64,000 nt of DNA from Acidobacteriaceae bacterium KBS 89. GTDB lineage: Bacteria; Acidobacteriota; Terriglobia; Terriglobales; Acidobacteriaceae. The translations under genes were made by a program, and so were the position numbers. Below the pieces are notes generated by a model. It saw nothing but the letters and a program-made list of their open reading frames with translations, did not search any database and was not told the DNA's origin. The stretch is taken from the NCBI GenBank assembly GCA_000381605.1, contig KB906759.1, positions 124,001-188,000 of the forward strand, given 5' to 3'. Below are positions 17,737 to 26,087 of this stretch, one piece after another; within the stretch, counting starts at the first letter, position 1, and every line of letters starts with the position of its first letter.

Positions 17737-18408
17737 ATGACCCAAGAGCTGTGGACATCAGTCGACGACTACATCTCCAATCTATTTGTTCCGTTTGACC
17801 CTGTGATGCAGGAGGCGCTCGGCACAAGCGAAGCTGCGGGACTGCCCTCCATCAGCGTTGCGCCCAACGAAGGCAAGCTGTTGATGCTGCTGGCGCAGAT
17901 CTGCGGAGCGAGAAAAATTCTCGAAATTGGGACCCTGGGTGGTTACAGCACCATTTGGCTTGCACGCGGAATGGCCTCCGGGGGGACCCTAATCACTTTA
18001 GAGGCGAGTGCAAAACACGCAGAGATCGCCCGTATCAATATTGTTCGCGCCGATCTTACAGGTGTAGTTGAAGTTCGAGTGGGGTCAGCGCTCGACACAC
18101 TACCACAGCTCGTTGCCGAAGATCGCGGCCCATTCGACCTTATCTTTATCGACGCTAATAAAGACAACTACTCGGAGTATTTCGCCTGGGCGCTCAAACT
18201 CTCTCGTCGAGGCAGTTTGATTGTTGCCGACAATGTGATTCGGGATGGAGAGGTCCTCGATTCGACAAACAATGACCCACGCGTCCAGGGTATTCGCCGC
18301 TTCAATCAGCTTCTCGCAGACGAATCGCGCGTGCGAGCCACAGTGATTCAAACGGTGGGGAGGAAAGGACATGACGGTATCGCAATCGCAGTCGTTGTCG
18401 CAGAGTGA
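17737..18408 (+). CDS. class I SAM-dependent O-methyltransferase (CCoAOMT/COMT-like)
   Basis: 223 residues, cytoplasmic. The SAM motif EIGTLGGYSTIWLARG lies at about residues 68-83, and the metal-dependent catalytic segment FIDANKDNYSEYF plus VADNVIRDG supply the Asp, Lys and Asp-Asn residues of catechol-type O-methyltransferases. Such enzymes methylate a hydroxyl of a vicinal diol on an aromatic ring in the presence of Mg2+. It starts 12 bp after the permease gene. Presence in this cluster favours an ortho-dihydroxylated aromatic intermediate, which is inference. Confidence 0.88.
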   Translation: MTQELWTSVDDYISNLFVPFDPVMQEALGTSEAAGLPSISVAPNEGKLLMLLAQICGARKILEIGTLGGYSTIWLARGMASGGTLITLEASAKHAEIARINIVRADLTGVVEVRVGSALDTLPQLVAEDRGPFDLIFIDANKDNYSEYFAWALKLSRRGSLIVADNVIRDGEVLDSTNNDPRVQGIRRFNQLLADESRVRATVIQTVGRKGHDGIAIAVVVAE

Positions 18409-18473
18409 CTGAGTTTCACCGTGCGCAAAACCAGTTGATCAGAATAAAAAACGCTTCACAGGAGTTCCAATCC

Positions 18474-19715
18474 ATGAAACGCAGGTCATTTCTCAAATCC
18501 TTGTCAGCAACCATGGTCGCAGCCGCAGCTGGTGGGCTTCCCGCATTTGCCAGTCTTCCAAAAATGAAGATCACGCGGGTAAGAGCGTACACGCCGCCAA
18601 ATCCCAACCCGCTGTTCAATCAGAGCGACATGGTGGTCACCATTGAGACGGACGCCGGAATCATGGGCATTGGCGAGGGCGGGTCGAAGGACCTGCTCGA
18701 ACAGTCCGCGGGAAGATTGATCGGCCGAGACCCGCAACATATCGAACAGTTGTGGCAAGACATGAACCGCGCATTCTTCTATCCTGCCGGCCGTGAAAGG
18801 ACCGATGCCATCGGCGCGCTGGATCTGGCATTGTGGGACATCAAAGGTAAAGTGCAAAAGCAGCCTATACATGAAGTACTTGGTGGGATGGTTCGCAACT
18901 ATTGCGAGTGCTACAACACTGCGGGCATCATTCCGGGCATTACACAAGGCATGCCCATCAAAGAGCGCGCGCGCGCGACTATGGAAGCCGGCTATAGAGC
19001 CTTTCGCTTCGGCGCCATGGATCTCCCGCGCGATAACAGCGTCTTCAACACGAGAGAGCGAATCAACCACCTGACCGAAGAGTGCGCTGCGGCGAGGGAG
19101 GGAGTCGGCAAAGACGGCGATTGGGTCATCGACTTTCACCAGCGCTTCGACTTGCCGGATGCAATCCGGGGTTGTAACGAAATCGAGAGCCTGGCTCCGT
19201 TCTTCGTAGAAGATCCTGTTCGTACAGAAGCATTTCTGCAGGATTTGCCGATCTTGCGGTCAAAAGTGAATGTACCCTTGGCTGCCGGCGAAGAGTGGGG
19301 CAACAGGTGGGACTTCAATCCACTCGTCGAACGCCACGATATCGACTTCGTTCGTGCAACGCTGCCTAATGTAGGCGGCATTACCGAGATGATGAAAATT
19401 GCCGCAATATGCGAAACGCACTTCATAGGAATTGTGCCGCACTTCACAGGCCCCATCGCCACTGCAGCTCTTGTGAACTGCCTTGGCACCTACTCGGGTC
19501 CAGTGCTGATGGAATATAACTATCAGGGACGCACCCTGCCGCACTTACCCGTATGCCTTGACTTCAAGAACGGAAAGCTCTACCCAAACGATCGGCCGGG
19601 CATTGGGGTTGAGCTCGACTTCAAACAACTGAAACAGGTCGCCGAGATTACAGAACCGGTCACTGCCCGCGCTCAAACGTACTTCCGACCTGACGGCTCC
19701 ATTACCAACTGGTAG
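18474..19715 (+). CDS. enolase-superfamily (mandelate racemase/ManD-DgoD-like) dehydratase with Tat-type signal
   Basis: 413 residues. ATG 18474 has CAGGAG upstream and begins KRRSFLKSLSATMVAAAAGG, a twin-arginine signal, so the enzyme is predicted to be exported folded. The catalytic pattern is complete and equals that of DgoD: Asp and His in IDFHQR, Glu in FVEDP, Glu in AGEEWGNRWDF and a late His in VPHFTGPIA. The TDAIGALDLALWDIKGK block is also typical. Acid-sugar dehydration to a 2-keto-3-deoxy acid is the likely chemistry. An extracytoplasmic acid-sugar dehydratase is unusual; the product would need uptake, and an MFS gene follows. Confidence 0.85.
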   Translation: MKRRSFLKSLSATMVAAAAGGLPAFASLPKMKITRVRAYTPPNPNPLFNQSDMVVTIETDAGIMGIGEGGSKDLLEQSAGRLIGRDPQHIEQLWQDMNRAFFYPAGRERTDAIGALDLALWDIKGKVQKQPIHEVLGGMVRNYCECYNTAGIIPGITQGMPIKERARATMEAGYRAFRFGAMDLPRDNSVFNTRERINHLTEECAAAREGVGKDGDWVIDFHQRFDLPDAIRGCNEIESLAPFFVEDPVRTEAFLQDLPILRSKVNVPLAAGEEWGNRWDFNPLVERHDIDFVRATLPNVGGITEMMKIAAICETHFIGIVPHFTGPIATAALVNCLGTYSGPVLMEYNYQGRTLPHLPVCLDFKNGKLYPNDRPGIGVELDFKQLKQVAEITEPVTARAQTYFRPDGSITNW

Positions 19716-19787
19716 ATCAGGACGCACCACTTGCCAAGATGGACTTCGTTCTTTGAATTGGAAGAAAGCGAATTACGGACGAGGGCA

Positions 19788-19822
19788 GCCGGCTTCCATT
19801 GCGATTCGCGATTGAAGCCGGC
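19788..19822 (+). terminator. stem-loop downstream of the Tat-type dehydratase gene
   Basis: Perfect 9-bp stem GCCGGCTTC (19788-19796) with GAAGCCGGC (19814-19822) around a 17-nt loop. No T-run follows, so it may stabilise or attenuate the message rather than end it. Confidence 0.5.
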
Positions 19823-19840
19823 AAAGCACTCTCTCACTCG

Positions 19841-19901
19841 GAGCAATTTTGATAAGGTCATTGCTCTGGCTGCACCAGGCACGGACATCATGTAGCCAGA
19901 G
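19841..19901 (+). promoter_or_regulatory. leader with two overlapping hairpins masking a possible ribosome-binding site
   Basis: Stem A pairs GAGCAAT (19841-19847) with ATTGCTC (19860-19866). Stem B pairs CTCTGGCT (19864-19871) with AGCCAGAG (19894-19901). The two share bases 19864-19866, so they compete in full. Stem B buries AGAGG (19898-19902), the only SD-like sequence ahead of the ATG at 19916. The layout is that of a switch with anti-sequestor and sequestor; no known riboswitch class is recognised. Confidence 0.45.
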
Positions 19902-19915
19902 GTATCAAAAACGAC

Positions 19916-21247
19916 ATGAGTACACTTCCGAGACAAGCGTCACCAGCATTACCTATGCGTTACTTGTTGGTGATTTGGCTATTTGTTCTGAGCGCAGTCG
20001 CGTACCTCGATCGGACGAATATATCGATTGCGGGCATCCAGATAGGCAAAGAATTTGCGATCGACAATACGCATTTAGGTTGGGTCTTCAGCGCTTTTTT
20101 GATCGGGTACGCTGCATTTCAAGTTCCAGCAGGACTTCTCGTTCATCGATTTGGAACACGCCTCGTATTGACCCTCGCCGTCCTTTGGTGGGGACTTTTC
20201 ACCGTACTCACGGCTCTGGTCCCGCCGAAAATGAGCGGATCCATCCTTGTTTTAGTGCTGGTCCGCTTTGCATTGGGTTCGGGTGAAGCGACAATGTATC
20301 CGGCAACAAGCCAATTTGTAGAACGCTGGTTTCCGATGCGAGAACGCGGCAAGGCAAACGGCATTATCTTTGGCGGAGTCGGTGTCGGATCCGGACTAAC
20401 CCCTCCACTTGTCACCGCCATTATCGTGCACTATGGATGGCGCGCTTCCTTCTGGTTTAGCGCCGCGGCAGGTGTAATCGCGGGGACAGTGTGGTACGTT
20501 ATGGCCCGAGACACACCAGACGAACATCCTTTCGTTCGAGAGTCCGAACTTGCCCTGATTCGTCAGGAACGAGAGCCCATAAGAGATACGGTCCCAATCA
20601 ACAGCCATTCTGTCACTAAGAAACGTACTGTTCCTTGGGCAAGGATCTTCGGCAGTAAAGAGGTGCTTGCGCTTACTCTGAGCTACTTCTGTTTTGGATA
20701 CGTGGCGTGGGTCTTCTTCGGGTGGTTCTATATCTATCTGGCCCAGGTGAGGGGACTTAATCTTCGAACGAGCGCACTTTATTCGATGCTGCCGTTTGTG
20801 GGGATGACAATTGGCTGTTTGTCTGGCGGTGTTGCCAGCGATTGGATGGCGAATCAATTCAACTTGCGTCTTGGTCGTTGTTTGCTTCCATCCTTCATGA
20901 TGGCAATTACCGCAATTCTCCTGGTGTTGGGCTCCAGAGCAGAACATGCTCAGACCGCAGGCGTAGTCCTGGCATTTGGTGCTGGCATCTTGTACGTTTC
21001 CGCAAGTTGTTTCTGGGCAGTAAGTGCGAATTTCGGGGGAGAGTACGCGGGACTAACCTCTGGCATTATGAATATGGGGGCCCAGATTGGCGGAGCTTGC
21101 ACGGCCTCCCTGACACCATTGATTGCCGCTCACTTTGGATGGCAAATGTCGTTCTATGTCGCAGCATTATTGGCTGTTTTAGGGGCGTTTGCCTGGCTCA
21201 TTGTTGATCCAAAACGTAGTTTGCTAACACCCAATACCTCAACATAA
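19916..21247 (+). CDS. MFS transporter, anion:cation symporter family
   Basis: 443 residues, about 12 membrane segments. The hallmark AYLDRTNISIAG ends TM1, as in hexuronate, glucarate and galactonate transporters, and a second family signature GSGEATMYPATSQFVERWFP is present. It is the second such transporter in the window, related to but clearly different from the one at 4817. It should carry a sugar acid or a similar organic anion with H+. It follows the Tat-type dehydratase after a 200-bp leader with hairpins. The SD lies 13 bp before the ATG, longer than usual. Confidence 0.87.
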   Translation: MSTLPRQASPALPMRYLLVIWLFVLSAVAYLDRTNISIAGIQIGKEFAIDNTHLGWVFSAFLIGYAAFQVPAGLLVHRFGTRLVLTLAVLWWGLFTVLTALVPPKMSGSILVLVLVRFALGSGEATMYPATSQFVERWFPMRERGKANGIIFGGVGVGSGLTPPLVTAIIVHYGWRASFWFSAAAGVIAGTVWYVMARDTPDEHPFVRESELALIRQEREPIRDTVPINSHSVTKKRTVPWARIFGSKEVLALTLSYFCFGYVAWVFFGWFYIYLAQVRGLNLRTSALYSMLPFVGMTIGCLSGGVASDWMANQFNLRLGRCLLPSFMMAITAILLVLGSRAEHAQTAGVVLAFGAGILYVSASCFWAVSANFGGEYAGLTSGIMNMGAQIGGACTASLTPLIAAHFGWQMSFYVAALLAVLGAFAWLIVDPKRSLLTPNTST

Positions 21248-21336
21248 TTCACGACTACAACATCACGATAGCCCACCCTTTTGCATATTGAAAAAATCGA
21301 AATAGAGATAAAGTACTAGCACCGGTCGAGGAACAA

Positions 21337-22089
21337 GTGAATCAGATCGATCTCAATCATCGTCACGCCGTTATTACCGGAGGAGCACAAGGCATCGGCT
21401 TCTCTGTCGCCACTCGCCTGCTCGCTTCCGGAGCTTCGGTCTCTCTTTGGGACAGGGATCCAGAGGTCCTCTCACTCGCATTGGATCAGTTGCAAGGGCT
21501 GGGCACCGTGTCCGTAGAAACCGTCGACGTCTCCAATGCTGAGAGCGTAGCGGTTGCGACGGAAAGCACCCTCCGCAAACACGCCAAGATCGAGATTCTG
21601 GTTGCCAGCGCGGGCATCGCCGGCCCAAATTTCAAGTCCTGGGAATATCCGCTGGATGCCTGGAGGCAAGTGATTGACATCAACCTCACCGGAGTCTTTC
21701 TATGCTGCCGTGCGATCGTTCCGCACATGCTGCGCCAGAACTATGGCCGTATCGTCAACATCTCGTCTATAGCAGGCAAAGAAGGAAACGCAACCGCTTC
21801 AGGCTACAGCGCCTCAAAGGCCGGAGTCATCGCCTTCACTAAATCGCTGGGCAAGGAGACGGCCCTCAACAATATAGCGGTGAACTGCATTACACCCGCC
21901 GCCGCCAAAACACGTATCTTCGATCAGGTGACCCAGGAACATATTGATTTCATGCTTTCGAAGATTCCACGTGGGCGATTTCTGAAAGTCGATGAAGTAA
22001 GCTCCATGGTTGCTTGGCTTGTCTCCGAGGAAAACTCCTTTACGACCGCAGCCGTGTTCGATTTGAGTGGTGGGCGCGCGACGTATTAG
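21337..22089 (+). CDS. SDR-family oxidoreductase
   Basis: 250-residue NAD(P)-dependent classical short-chain dehydrogenase. GTG start behind GAGGAAC. The cofactor motif TGGAQGIG is at residues 14-21, an acidic residue in LWDRD after beta-2 suggests NAD+, NISS precedes the catalytic segment and the YxxxK pair is YSASK. GIAGPNF in the NAG position is normal for the family. Homologues oxidise sugar acids or 3-hydroxy compounds. Pairs with the next SDR gene and presumably completes the same pathway; the substrate is unknown. Confidence 0.88.
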   Translation: MNQIDLNHRHAVITGGAQGIGFSVATRLLASGASVSLWDRDPEVLSLALDQLQGLGTVSVETVDVSNAESVAVATESTLRKHAKIEILVASAGIAGPNFKSWEYPLDAWRQVIDINLTGVFLCCRAIVPHMLRQNYGRIVNISSIAGKEGNATASGYSASKAGVIAFTKSLGKETALNNIAVNCITPAAAKTRIFDQVTQEHIDFMLSKIPRGRFLKVDEVSSMVAWLVSEENSFTTAAVFDLSGGRATY

Positions 22090-22142
22090 CTTCTTTCATG
22101 ACGGCCCGCGGGAGAGGACGATAAAACTGAGGACATGCAAAG

Positions 22143-22916
22143 TTGAATATCAAACGGATGGCTTCCTACCCGAGTCTTCGCGATCGCGTCGTTGTCGTGA
22201 CGGGCGGAGCGAGTGGTATTGGTGAGGCCATCGTCGAAGCATTCGCTTTGCAGGAGGCGCGGGTCGTGTTTTTGGACGTCCACGATTCCGCCGCAAACCA
22301 ACTCGTCCGCAAACTTGAAGGAGCCGGAGTTACTCCGCCGATCTACGTCCACTGCGACCTGACCGAGGCCGCGGCGATCAAAGCATCTATCGAAGGCATT
22401 CTTGAGCAGTTCGATACAGTCGATGTGCTGGTCAATAATGCCGGGAACGACACTAGACACTCGATTGAAAAAGTGACTTCTGAGTATTGGGACCAAGTGA
22501 TGGCCGTTAACCTTAAACATCAGTTTTTTATGGCGCAGGGGGTTATCCCATCCATGAAGAAGGCTGGCAGAGGCTCGATCATCAATATGAGTTCGATTAG
22601 TTGGGTCATTCCGTCAACCGGTTTGCCTGTGTATGTCACTGCAAAGGCTGCGATTGTTGGACTGACTCGGACGCTTGCTCATGAGTTGGGTGCTCACAAT
22701 ATAAGAGTCAACTGCGTCATGCCAGGCGCGATTCAAACGAAGCGACAGGAAGAGCTGTGGTTTACGGAAGAGTACAAGGCCGAGATCGTGGCCAGACAAG
22801 CGTTGAAAAGATTGATCCAGCCTCACGAGGTCGCAAGTTTAGTCCTTTTCCTGGCCTCGGACGATAGCTCGGCCATTACCAATCAAAATTTCGTTATCGA
22901 TGGTGGTTGGGTATAG
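22143..22916 (+). CDS. SDR-family oxidoreductase
   Basis: 257 residues with a TTG start, or 252 from the ATG at 22158; AGGA upstream favours TTG slightly. Classical SDR motifs: TGGASGIG, an acidic residue in FLDVHD that favours NAD+, NNAGND, NMSS and catalytic YVTAK. It resembles glucose/galactose-type and L-rhamnose- or L-fucose-type dehydrogenases of sugar-acid pathways, which would fit an aldose-to-aldonolactone step feeding a dehydratase; this is inference. Last gene of the plus-strand cluster, converging on 22960. Confidence 0.86.
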   Translation: MNIKRMASYPSLRDRVVVVTGGASGIGEAIVEAFALQEARVVFLDVHDSAANQLVRKLEGAGVTPPIYVHCDLTEAAAIKASIEGILEQFDTVDVLVNNAGNDTRHSIEKVTSEYWDQVMAVNLKHQFFMAQGVIPSMKKAGRGSIINMSSISWVIPSTGLPVYVTAKAAIVGLTRTLAHELGAHNIRVNCVMPGAIQTKRQEELWFTEEYKAEIVARQALKRLIQPHEVASLVLFLASDDSSAITNQNFVIDGGWV

Positions 22917-22959
22917 GCCGCTTCGGTGCACTCGAGATGAAACAAGTCGCGGATGAAAA

Positions 22960-24120
22960 TTATTGCTTGGCGGGTTCCTTCGGAGGCGTTTTAGCAGGCG
23001 CCACTTTACCTTTGGCGTAGGCGGGAATCTTAGTGGTGATGTTCTTGAGGGCAAACTCGCGGGCGAGGTTGCCGGCGGCGTTGGCTGCGGTGTGCAGCAG
23101 GGCGTTGTTGATGGCGAGAACGGCGCCACGGTCGGCGTCGGGACGATACAAGTTGGAGATACCGCCGGCCGCAAAGTTGCCAAGGATATGGGAGAAGTTG
23201 AACTGGAGGTGGCCGTTGTCGCCGCGGCAGATGATTGCTGACGAGAGAGCGTGCCAGGTTCGCGACCCTATGCTTCCGGTGCCTTGGTAGAAGTAGCGTG
23301 GGTCCTGATGGAAGAGGGTTGGGAAGACGGCTGCGCCAAGCATGCGACCGATGAAGATGTCGCCGTAGTCGGCGCCGTAGCGCTTGCCGTAGCCTTCGGC
23401 GCCCTGGCCGTAGTCGGGATAGGTATCTCGCGCTTGCTGCACGCCCGCTAGAAATCCTGTAGTGAAGAAGGTGACGGGATCAGTGGCCGAGCGAAAGGCA
23501 AGCTTGAACTTTTGTTTCGGCTTCAGCGGCGCGGCGTTCCAGACGAAACTGGTATAGAAGTTGGGGAAAATTCCGATGACGCGCTGCTGGAGCTGGGCGT
23601 TGACCTGTTCTTCCGCGATCTGCTCCTCGGTTGCCGTAACCGTGACATCGACGGTGTTTGTCGCTATGGGAAGGGCTATCAGCGGCAGTAAGTGGACCTC
23701 CCCGGCGTGGAGGGTGAACTCGTAGGATTCGAATGGTTGGAGGTCCTGGGCGGTGATCCTGATCTTATATGTCCCGGCTGGCAGGTTTTTGAAGGCGAAG
23801 AAACCCATGCTGTCTGCCGTCTCGACGCGCAGCGGTTGGCCGCTCTGGTTTTGAAGAGTGACTTTAGCGGTAGGCACGAGGCCCCCATTAATGTCGAGGA
23901 CAGTTCCGCTTACAGTGGCGGTGGACGAGGAGGTTGACGCCTGACCGGATGCTGCCTCCCAACCGGGGGAGTCGGGCAGCTTGGCGTAACTGCTTGCCGG
24001 ATCGGACGCCTCCTGTGAAAAGAGGCTGGCTGAAAGGCCCAGGTAAAGCGCACCCAAGATCAGGCTGCGCCAGTTACGCAACGCAAGGTGGGCTGTGATT
24101 TTTCCGAACTGATTCTGCAT
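22960..24120 (-). CDS. exported carboxypeptidase-regulatory-like domain protein
   Basis: 386 residues. The N-terminus (LILGALYLGLSASLFSQ) is a signal peptide. A CarboxypepD_reg-like beta-sandwich follows (TVSGTVLDINGGLVPTAKV, FFAFKNLPAGTYKIRI, about residues 68-150), then a conserved acidobacterial C-terminal part with FPNFYTSFVWNAAPLKPKQKF, RDTYPDYGQGAEGYGKRYGA and FPTLFHQDPRYFYQGTGS, often found in outer-membrane-associated proteins. The end is Lys/Pro-rich (KTPPKEPAKQ). Not a full TonB receptor: no barrel of normal length. Function unknown; probably an envelope protein. Confidence 0.78.
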   Translation of the reverse strand: MQNQFGKITAHLALRNWRSLILGALYLGLSASLFSQEASDPASSYAKLPDSPGWEAASGQASTSSSTATVSGTVLDINGGLVPTAKVTLQNQSGQPLRVETADSMGFFAFKNLPAGTYKIRITAQDLQPFESYEFTLHAGEVHLLPLIALPIATNTVDVTVTATEEQIAEEQVNAQLQQRVIGIFPNFYTSFVWNAAPLKPKQKFKLAFRSATDPVTFFTTGFLAGVQQARDTYPDYGQGAEGYGKRYGADYGDIFIGRMLGAAVFPTLFHQDPRYFYQGTGSIGSRTWHALSSAIICRGDNGHLQFNFSHILGNFAAGGISNLYRPDADRGAVLAINNALLHTAANAAGNLAREFALKNITTKIPAYAKGKVAPAKTPPKEPAKQ

Positions 24121-24770
24121 TTTGGAGACACCGGCCCGATTGCGTTGTCTGCGATCCGATGCTTTTCTTGCGGAGCGGTAAATCGCATTTGCTTGTTTGC
24201 TGCTGAACGGATTGGGGAAAAGCTACAGAGAGGTTACGCGTCGCTTTCGATGTCAGGCAGGGGGTACCCCCTCCCCCTCCCGTATGCCGCGTACAAGTGC
24301 CCTTTGTTCAATAGTTTGCGGCTGGTCACTGTCTGCAAAATATTCATAATAAATGAGTTGCTTCCAAAATAGTGCAACAAAAGGAGTTAGGCTCCCTTTA
24401 AACCGATTTAAGAGACATTTGCTCGCGCTACCAGGGGGCTTCGTAACTGTTTGACTTTTCTATCTGTTTTAAGGATAGCAGATTGGAGCTAACTAATACG
24501 CCACGCTTATATTATTGATTGTAAACGAGTTGAATGAAGCAGGGGCTTGACATGCGATTTTCCTGAGGTTTTCGCATATTTTTCTTTGTGAGGTCTTGAT
24601 TTGGCTACCTTTTCGGTGGCCATCGAGGAAGGTTCTGTGAAGATGGCTGTGCTATTCTTTCCTGCTACATCGAGCAGCAAGAGATTTTCGGCCAAGGCCG
24701 GTACCCCAAGGCCGTCGTTGCTCTCAAGTGCCATCGTTTGCGTCTCCGATTCTAAGAGGGAGAGAGTGCG
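24121..24770. other. gene-poor interval containing repeat copy 2
   Basis: No convincing gene. It holds the repeat element at 24258-24590. A 75-codon minus-strand frame at 24507-24734 overlaps the repeat and has no SD; I do not call it. Nothing else is recognisable at 24121-24257 or 24591-24770 apart from the SD (AGAGGGAGAG) of the next gene. Confidence 0.6.
24258..24590. repeat. intergenic repeat element, copy 2
   Basis: Colinear with 2490-2800: C-rich GGGTACCCCCTCCCCCTCC at its start, TTCAATAGTTTGCGG (24307-24321), CTGCAAAATATT (24333-24344), AAAAGGAGTTAG, AACTAATACGCCA (24491-24503) and GGGGCTTGACA (24542-24552). The first-to-last block distance is 246 bp versus 232 bp in copy 1. The centre is unrelated to the copy 1 terminator and carries only a short CTATC/GATAG stem (24460-24478). 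Confidence 0.6.
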
Positions 24771-25655
24771 ATGCAGCTGACTTTTGCCTTCTACCTGCTG
24801 GACGGGCCCCTTCCCAACGATGTCAGCCCGATTATCAAAGCGGTGACGGATCCGTTTTCGTTACTGGCCCTGATTGTGCTTGTGCTTGGATTGATTGCAA
24901 CCAAGTGGGTCCCGCGCAAGACGGGGGGGAGCGAGGAAGGCAAGGTTTGGCCGTATGTTGTGGCGCTGTCGATCGTGGTGATTTCGCTGGTGGCCATTGC
25001 GCTGAACGTCATGCGCTACATCAACACGGCAAAGACAGGGACCGTGGCGGAGGCGGCTCAGCGTCCGTTGTCGATCACGATCAATATCACTTCGAACAAA
25101 AAGACTTTGACGCCGACGGTCGTGCCGTTTCAGGTGGGCGGGGGGCAGGTGAGCTTCAGTTGCGGAGATTCGGCGCATCCTGCTGTCACCTATACCGTTC
25201 CCAATGGAGCCCGGGACGTTACGGCGCAAGCGGAGTGGCGGAATACCGAGCACGCGAAGGGGCAGTCTCAATTTGCAACGATCGCCGGGCAGACAGTAAT
25301 CGCGAGCGGAACGATTACGGGGCAAGACCGAAACTGGGTGGGGAAATGTCCAGCGAATGGTCATGGCGAGTTGGTGTTGAAGGGAACGTACACGATCGAC
25401 CAGGAACGGGAGCCGGTGCGCGTGGTCAATACTGTTGCGGGTTTTATCGCTGCCGGGAAGGAAGAGACGTTTACGATCCCGGGAGTAGCAGGATCCAGTG
25501 CTACCCGGTGCCAGATTGTGGTCTCGTCTGTGCACGGAGAGATCGCCTCGGCGACCGTGCCCTTGAATTCGGCGGTGGCTCTGGAGAAGGCGAAGTTCGA
25601 CGGGCCGATCAAGGCAACATGGGCCAAGGGAAAGCTTACGGTTTCAGTGGAATAG
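24771..25655 (+). CDS. hypothetical membrane-anchored protein with extracytoplasmic domain
   Basis: 294 residues, family not recognised. ATG preceded by a purine-rich SD (GAGGGAGAG). Two membrane spans near residues 28-46 and 60-82 are separated by a short basic loop (KWVPRKTGGSEEGK). About 210 polar, beta-rich residues follow, presumably outside the cytoplasm, with Cys in SFSCGDS, GKCPANG and TRCQIV that could form disulfides. Repeated strand-like segments (TVIASGTITGQ, VLKGTYTIDQ, EETFTIPGVAG) suggest an immunoglobulin-like or jelly-roll fold. Monocistronic. Confidence 0.7.
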   Translation: MQLTFAFYLLDGPLPNDVSPIIKAVTDPFSLLALIVLVLGLIATKWVPRKTGGSEEGKVWPYVVALSIVVISLVAIALNVMRYINTAKTGTVAEAAQRPLSITINITSNKKTLTPTVVPFQVGGGQVSFSCGDSAHPAVTYTVPNGARDVTAQAEWRNTEHAKGQSQFATIAGQTVIASGTITGQDRNWVGKCPANGHGELVLKGTYTIDQEREPVRVVNTVAGFIAAGKEETFTIPGVAGSSATRCQIVVSSVHGEIASATVPLNSAVALEKAKFDGPIKATWAKGKLTVSVE

Positions 25656-25773
25656 GTTGATGCGGTACAAGCGACAGATAGTCTGACGATCCAAAGATGC
25701 GGAGCCTGAAACATGCTATGTTCAGGGAATCAATCAGCAATCATTTGGCAAACTAGTCCCTAGGGAGACTGAA

Positions 25774-26007
25774 ATGCTCGACATAAGCGGCGCCTTGAAT
25801 TCACTCAAAGCAGGCCACAGTATTGAACGTCCCGGCTCCAATATGAGGGGCACTTCCTACTTTGTGAAGAACGAGAACGGGAGAGATATACTCTTCGTTC
25901 GACAGACTCGGACCAACTCATCTGAGGTGATCGAAGAGCCTACGGCGTTTGATTGGGACGACTTGATTGCGACGACCTGGCAGGTGGTTGAGAGCCCTTC
26001 CAAATAG
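25774..26007 (+). CDS. small protein resembling DUF2829 (Tad2-like)
   Basis: 77 residues, ATG behind AGGGAGA. The two conserved ends of the DUF2829 family can be recognised by eye: an N-terminal ISGALNSLKAGHSIERPG, matching F-x-EAL-x-LK-x-GK-x-V-x-R-x-G, and a C-terminal DDLIATTWQVVE, matching D-hydrophobic-LA-x-DWEVV. The middle (SYFVKNENGRDILFVRQT) would form the beta strands. The phage Thoeris anti-defence protein Tad2, which binds cyclic ADP-ribose-like signals, belongs to DUF2829. The match is pattern-based and weak enough that chance cannot be excluded. It lies convergent with the RES-Xre toxin-antitoxin genes. Confidence 0.55.
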   Translation: MLDISGALNSLKAGHSIERPGSNMRGTSYFVKNENGRDILFVRQTRTNSSEVIEEPTAFDWDDLIATTWQVVESPSK

Positions 26008-26087
26008 CAAAAATAGACTCTACCGCGCACGGGTTCATTGGGTGGTCGCGGAGACATTCGCTCGGACACCAATAACGTGGCGCGTGG

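Noticed and set aside
24507..24734. 75-codon minus-strand frame in the second repeat element
   Set aside because: No SD, half of it lies in the repeat and no equivalent frame exists in copy 1.
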